Origin: Pseudomonas mangrovi
GTDB lineage: Bacteria; Pseudomonadota; Gammaproteobacteria; Pseudomonadales; Pseudomonadaceae
Direction of reading: 5' to 3'
NCBI RefSeq assembly: GCF_003052585.1
Contig: NZ_QASN01000013.1
Span: 1 to 64,000 of the forward strand
DNA length: 64,000 nt
The translations under genes and the position numbers were made by a program. The notes under the pieces were generated by a model. It was given only the letters and a program-made list of their open reading frames with translations. It was not told where the DNA came from and made no database searches. Positions 52,761 through 60,979 of this stretch are shown here, piece after piece. Numbering within the stretch: the stretch's first letter is position 1; every line of letters begins with the position of its first letter.

Positions 52761-54170
52761 TTACTCCTGCGGCACACGCATCATGCGCGCCAACCCATCC
52801 ACTGTGCCTTTGGTCAGCCCCGCCTCTTTAGCTATCGCCGCCACCGACAGCCCCCGCCCCAAGGCATCCTTGATGGAAGCGATGACGCTATCTGGTACCT
52901 GTGCTTCGCCGGTCAGAGGGTTGATGTAACTGCCTGCACGATGAGCATTCATCAGCGACTCCAGGCTCTTCTTGGCCTTGGAAATCGCCTGACGCGAGAT
53001 ACCCAAGCGCCTGGCCATCTCTGACTGACTCAAGCCTTCCTGATGCATCAACCAGACCTTCTCGCGCAAGCCGAGCGAGCTCCCGTGGCTCGGCGCAATT
53101 GCATGTAACCCCGAGTGCACCTGGTCAAAGGCAACCTTTCTGATCTCCTGCAGATCAGCCGCGTCAGGTGATCGCAGGTTGAAGGCAAAGTCAGATCTGG
53201 CCGCGCCAGTCAGCACAGAAAGGTGATGTTGAAACGCTACCCGATAGCGCAAATCAGCGTGGTACTTTGGTGATCCCGGCTGATGCACCGAGCAATATCT
53301 GCGGCTCAGGTTTCCTACCACGACTCTCTCAGCGCGGAACCGATCGAATATGGCACTGAGCTTTGTGACCTCAGCTTTCGACAGCAGCGCGCATGAGCGG
53401 GGAAGATGCTGACAAGCTTTCAGCATTAGGGCCTGTGCCCACCGCGTTTCGTAGATCCCCCCCGTGAAGCGGCCGCCACTCACAACCTCGCCGACCTCCT
53501 GATTCTCTTGAGCGGCCAGCTCCTGCAATCTGCTGGATCTGATGCTCAGCCGCCAGCAGAGCTCACAGTAAGCGTCTCCCTGAGGGCGCGTCCGCTCATC
53601 CTGCAGCGTGTCGAAGTTCACCAAGGCAGTAGTGCGCTTGGGCCTGAAGCAGCGCAGCAACCGAAACAGTTCACGTACCGACTCCAGCGCCCCACATAGA
53701 GCTTCCGCACCCTGGCGTGGCTCCCCTTTTGAATCCAAGAGGCTACGGATCGAGAACCGCAGATTTGCATCCCAGCGCTCCATGTTCAGCAGCTGCCAGT
53801 CGATCTCGGGCATATCTTCTGGCTTGGCAGTCACGAACTCACTCGTTACGACCTTGGAAGTCAGCAACCCGGACGATTGGACGACGGGCATCGCGCAGAA
53901 TGAAGGCGGATGCTGCGCCATCTCAGAGAGGCTGGAACCGCTAAGTAACTCCTTGGCCCATGCTCCGCTGTAGCCGGAAATACAGTTGGTCAGCGCGCTG
54001 TCGAGATTTAGCCGCACCAGAGGCCAAATTGGATAGCGCCTAGATGTCAGGCTCGATGACTCGTTCAGGCCTGACAATACAGCGCTATAGCCTGCCGCGA
54101 ACTGACCCGTGCAGCGGGGATCGCAGGCATATTCACCGAGGCGAGAGAGGACGTAGTCTAGGCGAGCCAT
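52761..54170 (-). CDS. Large HTH protein with cysteine/histidine pairs, function unknown
   Basis: 469 residues, not recognised. The C-terminal quarter has two HTH-like segments: KVWLMHQEGLSQSEMARRLGISRQAISKAKK (about 370-405) and DSVIASIKDALGRGLSVAAIAKEAGLTKGTVDGL (about 425-465). The middle has CELC and YCSVH about 90 residues apart, a possible zinc site. TniQ/TnsD-like architecture is one possibility but is weak. AGG six bases before the ATG supports the start. It is divergent from the small HTH-trfA unit and could be a regulator of it. Confidence 0.6.
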   Translation of the reverse strand: MARLDYVLSRLGEYACDPRCTGQFAAGYSAVLSGLNESSSLTSRRYPIWPLVRLNLDSALTNCISGYSGAWAKELLSGSSLSEMAQHPPSFCAMPVVQSSGLLTSKVVTSEFVTAKPEDMPEIDWQLLNMERWDANLRFSIRSLLDSKGEPRQGAEALCGALESVRELFRLLRCFRPKRTTALVNFDTLQDERTRPQGDAYCELCWRLSIRSSRLQELAAQENQEVGEVVSGGRFTGGIYETRWAQALMLKACQHLPRSCALLSKAEVTKLSAIFDRFRAERVVVGNLSRRYCSVHQPGSPKYHADLRYRVAFQHHLSVLTGAARSDFAFNLRSPDAADLQEIRKVAFDQVHSGLHAIAPSHGSSLGLREKVWLMHQEGLSQSEMARRLGISRQAISKAKKSLESLMNAHRAGSYINPLTGEAQVPDSVIASIKDALGRGLSVAAIAKEAGLTKGTVDGLARMMRVPQE

Positions 54171-54258
54171 GTCAACCTAAAAATCAAATAAACAGGCTCT
54201 ATAATAGGCGTAGCTATCCGTAGTGTTCCACCTACATTCCCCAATGCAGGTGAAACAC

Positions 54259-54477
54259 ATGACAACTGAAGAAGTGATCCTGAGCAGAACTGGTGGATCT
54301 CCCCTGCTCTCTCTGACACAGGTAGCAGAGATCCTACACCGTAGTCCCGAGGGCCTGCGCATAACTCTGTCCAGAGATAATGACATCGCAAGAAGCTTGA
54401 ACTCATGCAGGGTCAAGATCGGCCGACGCGTCTTTTTTCGCGTCGCCGGCGTCGCACAATTCATCGACGAGGCCTGA
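54259..54477 (+). CDS. Small HTH DNA-binding protein (excisionase/AlpA-like)
   Basis: 72 residues, MTTEEVILSRTGGSPLLSLTQVAEILHRSPEGLR. The LTQVAEILHRSPEGLRITL segment is a MerR/excisionase-type helix-turn-helix, and FFRVAGVAQFIDEA resembles the wing end. AGGTGA lies 6 bases before the ATG. It is 9 bp before trfA, so it probably belongs to the replication unit as a regulator; a recombination-directionality role is possible. Confidence 0.6.
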   Translation: MTTEEVILSRTGGSPLLSLTQVAEILHRSPEGLRITLSRDNDIARSLNSCRVKIGRRVFFRVAGVAQFIDEA

Positions 54478-54486
54478 GGCTAACCC

Positions 54487-55395
54487 ATGTCGGCACTGGC
54501 CGCCTTGGCGCGACTTGGAGAGTCGTTATCCAGCCGGTCATCGGCTCTGCCGGAAGTATCCGAAGATATTCCGTCCACAGACCTGCGAATGAAAAGCTGG
54601 CCTGATCAAGCCAGAGGCGTACCCAACATCACCCTCCGCTCGGCTCTATTCGGCTCGAGCCGTTCCACCAGCAACACCTATCTCCAGCGCGCCGAGATCT
54701 TCTGTCAGAAGCCTACGAGGATGAGGTACACGGGGCCACGACTGGATCAGGGCGATCTGGATGTCTGGATTACGGTGCTGCACATCGCACGTCAAAGAAA
54801 GATGGGCACCGCCTTCAAAACCAGTGCCTACGAGCTATTGAAACAGCAAGGAAAAACTGACGCCGGTAACAACAGAAAAACGCTCTACAAGCGTCTACAC
54901 CGACTAACTGCCGCCACACTGGAGATCGAAAGACCTCGGTCTACCTACACGGGTGGACTCATCTTTTCGTTCGAGCGTGACGAGCTGACGCATGAGCTTG
55001 TCCTCACCCTCGATCCAAAGCTCAGCAAGCTATTTGGTCCCGATGAATTCACGCATGTAGATTGGCCAATTCGCCGCCGCCTAAATGCCAAACCACTTGC
55101 CCAGTGGCTGCACGGCTTCTTATCAAGCCATGCCGAACCAATTCCCATGGCGGTGGACACGATCATGCGGATGGCGGGCAGTCTAGATGCCTCAGCATCC
55201 AGCCGAGAGCAAAACCTTCGCAGAGCACTAGACGCCCTGCAGCATGCCTGCGAACTGAACAAGCAGCCTTTGAGCTACGAGATTCTCAGCGGCATCGTTC
55301 ACATCAGGAAAACGCCGAGCAACAGTCAATCTCGCCATCTTGAGAGAAAAAACGGTCGGAAAAAAACGAAAACCGGATACCGTACTGTTGGCTAG
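54487..55395 (+). CDS. trfA: TrfA-type plasmid replication initiator
   Basis: Binds iterons and opens the origin, as RK2 TrfA does. 302 residues; family blocks include WPDQARGVPNITLRSALFGSS, RYTGPRLDQGDLDVWITVLHIAR, LDPKLSKLFGPDEFTHVDWPIRR and KPLAQWLHGFLSSHAEPIPM. A second Met (residue 34, MKSWPDQ) could give a shorter form, as RK2 makes two TrfA sizes; this is inference. The stop lies inside the first of four iterons, so gene and origin are fused in place. Confidence 0.88.
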   Translation: MSALAALARLGESLSSRSSALPEVSEDIPSTDLRMKSWPDQARGVPNITLRSALFGSSRSTSNTYLQRAEIFCQKPTRMRYTGPRLDQGDLDVWITVLHIARQRKMGTAFKTSAYELLKQQGKTDAGNNRKTLYKRLHRLTAATLEIERPRSTYTGGLIFSFERDELTHELVLTLDPKLSKLFGPDEFTHVDWPIRRRLNAKPLAQWLHGFLSSHAEPIPMAVDTIMRMAGSLDASASSREQNLRRALDALQHACELNKQPLSYEILSGIVHIRKTPSNSQSRHLERKNGRKKTKTGYRTVG

Positions 55396-55460
55396 GGCAT
55401 GCCGTACCATCGACTAAAAACTGCCGTACTGCCGGCTAGGAAGTGCCGTACTATCGGCTA
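55379..55460 (+). repeat. Four iterons of a plasmid-type replication origin
   Basis: Four direct repeats of a 16-bp core (consensus GCCGTACTRTCGGCTA) start at 55379, 55401, 55423 and 55445: exactly 22 bp apart, two helical turns. The third and fourth copies differ at 2 of 16 positions. The first overlaps the trfA stop. Together with the DnaA box they make an oriV. Confidence 0.9.
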
Positions 55461-55462
55461 AA

Positions 55463-55471
55463 TTATCCACA
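55463..55471 (+). promoter_or_regulatory. Consensus DnaA box of the oriV
   Basis: TTATCCACA is a perfect DnaA box and lies two bases after the last iteron. It shows that host DnaA is likely used together with the TrfA-like initiator. Confidence 0.85.
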
Positions 55472-55568
55472 GGCAAAATCGGCTGCATACCCCGTATTAC
55501 AAGGCCTCTGCATCAGACGCATGAACCCCTAATCATTTCTAATCGTTCTAATCCTGCAGGAGATCCGC

Positions 55569-55832
55569 ATGGGCATGATCGAGGCGAGCAGCGGTAATCT
55601 CTACGCAGACCTTGGGCACACTGACGCGGACACCATGCAGGCAAAAGCCCAAACAGTGGTCGCAATACACCAAGCCATAGAAGACCAGCAGCTGTCGCTC
55701 GACAGCGCTGCCCGCCTGACGGGCATATCCAGAGATGAACTGCTGGCCATCCTGTCCGGTCAATTCCGGGATCACACGCTCAGCGCTCTAGGGCGCATGC
55801 AAATGGAGATTCATCAGTGCACGAAGAAGTGA
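55569..55832 (+). CDS. XRE/HigA-like HTH protein
   Basis: 87 residues: AIEDQQLSLDSAARLTGISRDELLAILSGQFRDHTLSALGRM is an HTH of the kind used by HigA-type antitoxins. AGGAG lies 6 bases before the ATG. No HigB-like toxin is next to it, so it may be an orphan antitoxin or a copy-number/transfer regulator. The next gene starts inside its 3' end. Confidence 0.6.
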   Translation: MGMIEASSGNLYADLGHTDADTMQAKAQTVVAIHQAIEDQQLSLDSAARLTGISRDELLAILSGQFRDHTLSALGRMQMEIHQCTKK

Positions 55833-56107
55833 GTGTGCCCCAGGCTGAGCAGCCCGGTTACTGGCGGGAATATTTCATAAACCGGGGCGATCCAAATTCC
55901 CTCGGCTTCGCGATGTGGCGAAACCTTTTCGATGACTCGGAGCTAGGCGAACTCATTACGCTCCCAGGAGAGGGCCTTGATCAGGCCAACCAGCGCCATC
56001 AGCGTAAGCTGCACGCCATGCTGTCAGCCTTGGAAGAACTACAGCTGCCCGAGCAAGAGTGGCTGGTTACGCGACTCCGCCGGGAGCTGAAACTGCAGTC
56101 ACTTTGA
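55817..56107 (+). CDS. Small protein of unknown function, translationally coupled
   Basis: 96 residues starting at GTG 55817, with GGAG 8 bases upstream and a 16-base overlap with the XRE gene. Acidic N-terminus and helical C-terminus (EELQLPEQEWLVTRLRRELKLQSL). No toxin motif recognised. Convergent with the relaxase gene, 4 bp away. Confidence 0.5.
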   Translation: MHEEVSVPQAEQPGYWREYFINRGDPNSLGFAMWRNLFDDSELGELITLPGEGLDQANQRHQRKLHAMLSALEELQLPEQEWLVTRLRRELKLQSL

Positions 56108-56111
56108 ATCG

Positions 56112-57587
56112 TTAGCGCTCCATATCCTGCTCATCGCTACGCTGCTCTTTGTCTGCTGCGCGAGCCTCGGCCTGCTCCCGCATTTGCTCTAGCGAATTAC
56201 GCGCTCCGGCTCCCCCCTGCCCACCTTCTTGCGTCGAATCTTTCAGGTGCCCTCTCTCGACTGCCCGGGCTTTCATCTGATCCATGCGGACAACGTTTTG
56301 CCCTGGTGCCTGGGCATGCTCTTTGATATGTCCCTGTTGCGCGGCCCGAGCTTTCATCTGCTCTACGGCAGTAGGTTGCCTGGAGGGCTTCACCCCATTC
56401 TCCCGCTGTAGCTGATTCACCAGTCGATCTTGCTCATCGCGCCGCTCCTGCTCCATTTGGCGCCGCTGTTGCTGGGCCGCCTGTGCCTGGTCGGCGCGTT
56501 CTTTCTGGACGCGCAGATCCTGAGCTGCTTTCTCTGCGTCGGGCCCTTTCCCCTGTAGCCGCATAGACTCCTGGTTCTCGCGGCGCTCATTCTGCCGAGC
56601 CAGAGCGGTGGCGATTCGGCCAGCCTCTTTTGCACTCGCTCGCTCAGCAAGCTCCTTATTGGCTGAGGATGTGTTTTTCGTGTTCTTTGCCATGTGGCTA
56701 TGCTCCCCTTCTCTGCCAGCTACGAAGCCGGCTCCATGTGAAACGTCCGGTCCATTTCGTTCTGCGAGTCGGCGTTCTCGCTCAAGCTCAAGGCTGATGA
56801 TTTCTGCACCCGTACTGGGCACCTCACGCCGCAAGACTTCGCGGCTTTGGGACAGCTCCGCGCGCGCCTGGCGAAAGTCGATAACCTTGGCCCTCAGTGC
56901 GGGATCTCTCCACTCACTCGGTAGATACTTGCGCTCAGGTATGAGTCCAGTATTCCGCTGAGCATGGCTTCGCATGTCTATCCGCTCGGCCAGACCGGCT
57001 CGCTCCAAATGGGCATTGCACGTCTTCTCCCAACGGTCGCGGAGCTGACGTAGCTCGGCCTTGCGCTCCGCTGCGCTCAAGGTCATTCCTGCACTAGGGC
57101 CATAGCCCTTACGGGCGCCACCAAGCGCCGGATTCTTGCTGTTGTAGCGCTTGAAATACTGATCAGGATCGCGCTCGATGCGATCCCGCTGACGCTCACT
57201 GAACATCAAATGAACGTGCGGCTGCTCACCGCCATCTGCTGCTCGCGGTGAATGAATAGCCCATTGATAAGCATGGCGCTCACCGATCTCTTGGCGCACG
57301 AAATCGCGCACCAGGTCAGCCCGCTGCTGAGCTGAAAGCTCGCGCGGTAAAGCGATTTCCATCTCTCGATAGGTCGTGCCGTTTTTCCGCTCATTCAGGT
57401 CAGCGGCTTTCCAGAACTCCTGTGGGTGCTGCCGAGCCCACGCAGGCATGTTTCCAGACTCCGATGCCTCCAGCTTTTCATTCCGATCAAGCCTTGCGGC
57501 GTACTTACCTTCACGGGCGATATAGGCGGCATGAGGCCCAGCCTTTCCGGCTTTGCCAACCTTCATGCTTAACCGACCAATCGCCAT
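56112..57587 (-). CDS. mobA: MobA/MobL family relaxase (MOBQ type)
   Basis: Nicks oriT and leads the transferred strand. 491 residues. N-terminal relaxase domain (about 1-200): early tyrosines in HAAYIAREGKYAAR, conserved YREMEIALPRELS, HAYQWAIHSPRA and the metal triad motif PHVHLMFSERQRDR. The rest is charged coiled coil with two copies of a MKARAxxxGHxK unit (about residues 415-475) and no helicase or primase domain. It is divergent from traD; two 20-bp palindromes and an oriT lie just upstream. Confidence 0.9.
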   Translation of the reverse strand: MAIGRLSMKVGKAGKAGPHAAYIAREGKYAARLDRNEKLEASESGNMPAWARQHPQEFWKAADLNERKNGTTYREMEIALPRELSAQQRADLVRDFVRQEIGERHAYQWAIHSPRAADGGEQPHVHLMFSERQRDRIERDPDQYFKRYNSKNPALGGARKGYGPSAGMTLSAAERKAELRQLRDRWEKTCNAHLERAGLAERIDMRSHAQRNTGLIPERKYLPSEWRDPALRAKVIDFRQARAELSQSREVLRREVPSTGAEIISLELERERRLAERNGPDVSHGAGFVAGREGEHSHMAKNTKNTSSANKELAERASAKEAGRIATALARQNERRENQESMRLQGKGPDAEKAAQDLRVQKERADQAQAAQQQRRQMEQERRDEQDRLVNQLQRENGVKPSRQPTAVEQMKARAAQQGHIKEHAQAPGQNVVRMDQMKARAVERGHLKDSTQEGGQGGAGARNSLEQMREQAEARAADKEQRSDEQDMER

Positions 57588-57612
57588 AGCGAACCCACCT
57601 CAACCTCTTTGG

Positions 57613-57632
57613 ATTTTCGCGTCCGCGAAAAT
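57613..57632 (+). repeat. 20-bp palindrome, copy 1
   Basis: ATTTTCGCGTCCGCGAAAAT: 9-bp perfect arms around a TC centre, 26 bp upstream of the relaxase start. Likely operator site. Confidence 0.85.
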
Positions 57633-57653
57633 GCGCCTCTGCTTTTCGCTCTG

Positions 57654-57673
57654 ATTTTCGCGTCCGCGAAAAT
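57654..57673 (+). repeat. 20-bp palindrome, copy 2
   Basis: Identical in all 20 positions to copy 1, 41 bp further from the relaxase gene (about four helical turns), same orientation (TC centre). Confidence 0.85.
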
Positions 57674-57705
57674 TTGCTTTGGCTTCTGCCCCCGGCAGGG
57701 CGCGC

Positions 57706-57744
57706 TGTTTCTGAGGAACGAAGAAACAACTAAGCGCGCCTTCC
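57706..57744 (+). other. oriT: Origin of transfer, RSF1010/R1162-like
   Basis: An inverted repeat TGTTTCT (57706-57712) / AGAAACA (57722-57728) is followed by TAAGCGCGCCTTCC (57731-57744). RSF1010/R1162 oriT, as recalled, has the same GTTTCT/AGAAAC arms and then TAAGTGCGCCCT at the same 3-nt distance from the AGAAAC arm. It lies between the divergent mobA and traD genes, as in MOBQ plasmids. The nick is expected within or next to GCGCC. Confidence 0.8.
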
Positions 57745-57835
57745 AATACTTGTAAGGATATAGCAGCCCGCGCACACATCACATATAAAAGTTATAATTA
57801 AAGTCCCAATATGCAATTAAGCGTAATTAAGCGAA

Positions 57836-58279
57836 ATGAAAGAAAACTGGATTGCCGAAAGACTGCTTTACATAAGAAACCTGAAATCGCCAAACGACCA
57901 ACAGCGACTACTCCTTCTGTTATCCGAGAAGGAAGAGCGCACAGCGGAGGACAACCGGAAACTGAATTTTTTGCTCAAAGCCGAGTGGGCAGAGGTCAAG
58001 GCGCACAAGGCGCGCAGCGACGTTGCACGCATTGTCCAAGCGGAGAAGGACTCGGCACTAAAAGCCCGTGACCGCGAGCTGTATCAAGCAGCAGGACTTC
58101 TAATTCTCGCGGGGCTTGTCGACACCAAAACTGGAACGCCAGTTAATGATCGAGGCGAACTTTTAGGCGCATTGCTCGGAATGGCAAAGGTTCCAGCAAA
58201 CGACCCTATTCGCACCGAATGGAAACGCACAGGCGATGCTCTTATTGCCAGCAAGGAGAAAGCAAGAGCAGTAATTTAG
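57836..58279 (+). CDS. traD: Small TraD-like conjugal transfer protein
   Basis: 147 residues with the TraD pattern known from Ti and IncQ-type mob regions: ARDRELYQAAGLLILAGLVD and then GELLGALLGMAKV near the C-terminus (about 90-130). The N-terminal half is charged helix. Probably a relaxosome accessory protein. It is divergent from mobA across oriT and 48 bp before the coupling-protein gene. Not related to F-plasmid TraD ATPase. Confidence 0.75.
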   Translation: MKENWIAERLLYIRNLKSPNDQQRLLLLLSEKEERTAEDNRKLNFLLKAEWAEVKAHKARSDVARIVQAEKDSALKARDRELYQAAGLLILAGLVDTKTGTPVNDRGELLGALLGMAKVPANDPIRTEWKRTGDALIASKEKARAVI

Positions 58280-58327
58280 CGGCAAATTAACGCAACTTAA
58301 AATTCAACTATCGGGCAAGCGATAACC

Positions 58328-60979
58328 ATGAATAAACTTTCAAAAAACAGGCTCTTCGATGATCCTGTCTCAAACTTGAAAAGCTGGCTTTTGCACCATG
58401 AGCAAAAGCGCATGCGCTCTGTAATCGGTCGCAAATATGAAGGCATCCTCGACCCTCAGGTCTACTGGATCACGGGAACGGATACCGAACACGACGGGCT
58501 TTCGAGTGAGCACCTCGAACGTATGGTTCAACGTCTGTCCCTGTCGCAGATTGGTGTTTTTCTCGCACAACGCATTTGGGCAAAGCGAACCTGGCTTCTG
58601 ATGCCGGCGCTCCTGTTGATAGGCCTGCTGCTTGCGTACATTCTGCTGAACAAAGCCGGAACCACGACCAGCGATACGCTCATTCCGCTGGTGTTCACCG
58701 GCACGATCTGGCTCAGCGCCATACTGTGCTGCTCAGCCACGTTGTTCAGCTCCTTCGTCGCCCAAATTTTTCTGCCGAGGACACCCGTTCGCCAGGATGA
58801 AATCGACGCGGTCAAGGGCGTCATTTCCCGCTGCGTCGTCCGCGATCTGGAAGCCGATACGCCACCTGATCTGGCTGACCGCGCGCGACTGTTAGTGGCG
58901 GACTCCAACGGCAACTCGGTGGCTGGTCAGGTGCTGGCAACTGACTTGGAGTACTCGGCAGTACGCGCTGAATGGATGACAACCAAGGCCGTGCTCTTCA
59001 TGGCTGGTTTGGTGATGCTCACGCCTGTGCTGGCCATCTCCTCGCCCATCCTGGCACTACTGAATTATTTTGCGCTGCTGGCTTGGAAGAGACTGGCATT
59101 CTGGATTCCCCGCGATGATGACCAGGGCCAACGGGGAGCAGGCAAAAGCGAACCCTCGGTGTTCTTCTTCGCGATCAAATTCGTGATCGTTCCGCTGCTG
59201 ATACTCATCGGCCTATCCGCCTCCTACAAGGAGCATCTGGATACGTTCGTTCGCCTCGATGCCCAGCTCATCCAGTGGGCCTATGTGATCGGCATGTGGG
59301 CCTTCGCGCTCTACCTCGCCTTCACCGCAAAATCTCCTCTTACTGTGCGAGCCATGATGCTCGACCAGGCCGTGCGCGCAAGCGGCACAGAGCTACTGAT
59401 CGACAAGGCTGGTCAAGCGCATTTCCAGCACCTCGAAGAGGCTCGGCTGACCCAGATTCACAACGCGAAAATTGACGAGTCTCCGTTTATCCACCTGGGA
59501 ACCAGTACAGGCCTCCTGGCCCAGCGGCGCGACCCGCTAGCCCCCACCGAGGCAGGACTGCCCTTTGGGCTATCGGTGACTGATCTGGCCACGCATGTTG
59601 GCGTTCTTGGAGCCAGCGGCACCGGTAAAACTTCAGGTGTGATTCGACCACTGACCAAACAGTGGATTGAGCATGACCTGGGCGGACTTCTGGTGCTCGA
59701 TGGGAAGGGTGCATTGCCACTGGAGTTCAATGGCATCGAGGGTTATCAGCTGATTAGCCCCGCACACGGCCCATTCAACCCGATCAGCGGCATGACGCCG
59801 GATGCCCTGGCTGACGTACTGCCGGATGTCTTCGATGACGGCAAAGGCGATGCCTTCTGGCGCGACTCCGCGCGGCTGATGCTTCGCATGGCTGCGATTC
59901 TGGTTGAGGCCCATCCCGAGCTTCCCTACACGCTCACTCAGATTCAGCAGTTCTGCCTGGCCAGCCACCAGGAGCGGGCGGACTGGCTGGACCCGATGGC
60001 CGATGCAATTGACGCGGACGTTCGTTTACTCGCCGCCGCCCACTATTGGCTGCTGGAGTATCCCGAGATCCCCGAGAAAACGGCCGGCAGTATCAGCAAC
60101 ATGGTGCGCACCTGGTTGGGCAATATCCTGCTGCAAGAGAAGCTGGGGCCATGGGTCAACACGACCGACAGCCAGTTCATGGTTGAGGACGTGATGACCG
60201 GCCAGAAAATTGGACTGCTATTGCCCGAATCTGAGTACGGCATTGGCGGAGTAGCCATTTCTGCGCTGTGCATGCGTCGGGTTTACGATGCGGTGAAGAA
60301 GCGCGGTGACAACTGGCGGTCCCTCGACGGGCACACCCCCGTACTGTTGGCGGCAGATGAAGTGCAAAACCTGTTAACCAGGGCCGACCTGGAAACCGTT
60401 CCCGTTGCTCGTAGCCTGGGGCTGTACCTCATGTTCGCCACGCAGAACGTAGACGGTCTGTATAAGCGGCTGGAGCGTGATGGCGCAGTGCAGATGCTGG
60501 GCAACCTTGCCAGCATCATTGCCCTGGCACCCCGTACCGACGACTCAAACAGCTACATCTCCAAGCGTATTGGCCATGTGTGGAAGGCCTCCACACAGAG
60601 CTTCCACGGACTACCTGACGCTGCCAGCGACCTGGGCCTATACCGCAACTCCGGCACGGATCAGGTCATGCAGTCGGTCACGCTGCATCGGCACGGCCGG
60701 CATGGCGCCCCTCGCTTGTCGTATGCCATCGGCCTCTGGCATCGCCAGTGGACGCCCAAGGCCATGAACTGGTTCGACGGAATGGCCATGCCAGACGACC
60801 CCAACCAGGCACCCCAGCGCCCAACCCTCCAGCTCGAACTCACGCCGCTCATTACCCCCGAGGAAATCGACACGCTGCTAGCGATACCCGGCACAGCGCT
60901 GGCGATCATCAACCGCGGAAGAATCCAACGCCGTGACGTTATCCGCCTGTACCCAAAACAGCAGGGAGCTGCAGCATGA
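58328..60979 (+). CDS. Type IV coupling protein (VirD4/TraG-like ATPase)
   Basis: Links relaxosome to a secretion channel. 883 residues: N-terminal membrane region with helices at about 90-110, 120-145, 230-255, 290-305 and 320-340, then a RecA-like motor with Walker A GASGTGKTSG (about 430) and Walker B VLLAADEVQN (about 672), followed by LYLMFATQN typical of the TraG/TraD family. It overlaps the next gene by four bases. More membrane helices than classical VirD4. Confidence 0.88.
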   Translation: MNKLSKNRLFDDPVSNLKSWLLHHEQKRMRSVIGRKYEGILDPQVYWITGTDTEHDGLSSEHLERMVQRLSLSQIGVFLAQRIWAKRTWLLMPALLLIGLLLAYILLNKAGTTTSDTLIPLVFTGTIWLSAILCCSATLFSSFVAQIFLPRTPVRQDEIDAVKGVISRCVVRDLEADTPPDLADRARLLVADSNGNSVAGQVLATDLEYSAVRAEWMTTKAVLFMAGLVMLTPVLAISSPILALLNYFALLAWKRLAFWIPRDDDQGQRGAGKSEPSVFFFAIKFVIVPLLILIGLSASYKEHLDTFVRLDAQLIQWAYVIGMWAFALYLAFTAKSPLTVRAMMLDQAVRASGTELLIDKAGQAHFQHLEEARLTQIHNAKIDESPFIHLGTSTGLLAQRRDPLAPTEAGLPFGLSVTDLATHVGVLGASGTGKTSGVIRPLTKQWIEHDLGGLLVLDGKGALPLEFNGIEGYQLISPAHGPFNPISGMTPDALADVLPDVFDDGKGDAFWRDSARLMLRMAAILVEAHPELPYTLTQIQQFCLASHQERADWLDPMADAIDADVRLLAAAHYWLLEYPEIPEKTAGSISNMVRTWLGNILLQEKLGPWVNTTDSQFMVEDVMTGQKIGLLLPESEYGIGGVAISALCMRRVYDAVKKRGDNWRSLDGHTPVLLAADEVQNLLTRADLETVPVARSLGLYLMFATQNVDGLYKRLERDGAVQMLGNLASIIALAPRTDDSNSYISKRIGHVWKASTQSFHGLPDAASDLGLYRNSGTDQVMQSVTLHRHGRHGAPRLSYAIGLWHRQWTPKAMNWFDGMAMPDDPNQAPQRPTLQLELTPLITPEEIDTLLAIPGTALAIINRGRIQRRDVIRLYPKQQGAAA

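Noticed and set aside
53508..53973. Plus-strand frames opposite the HTH protein
   Set aside because: Shadows of the 52761-54170 gene without domains.
55379..55460. Possible CRISPR-like array
   Set aside because: Repeat and gap are both too short (16 bp and 6 bp) and the position next to trfA with a DnaA box identifies iterons.
57511..57782. Minus-strand frames between mobA and traD with repeated FADAK-type peptides
   Set aside because: The peptide repeat is a translation of the 20-bp palindromes; the region holds oriT and operators.
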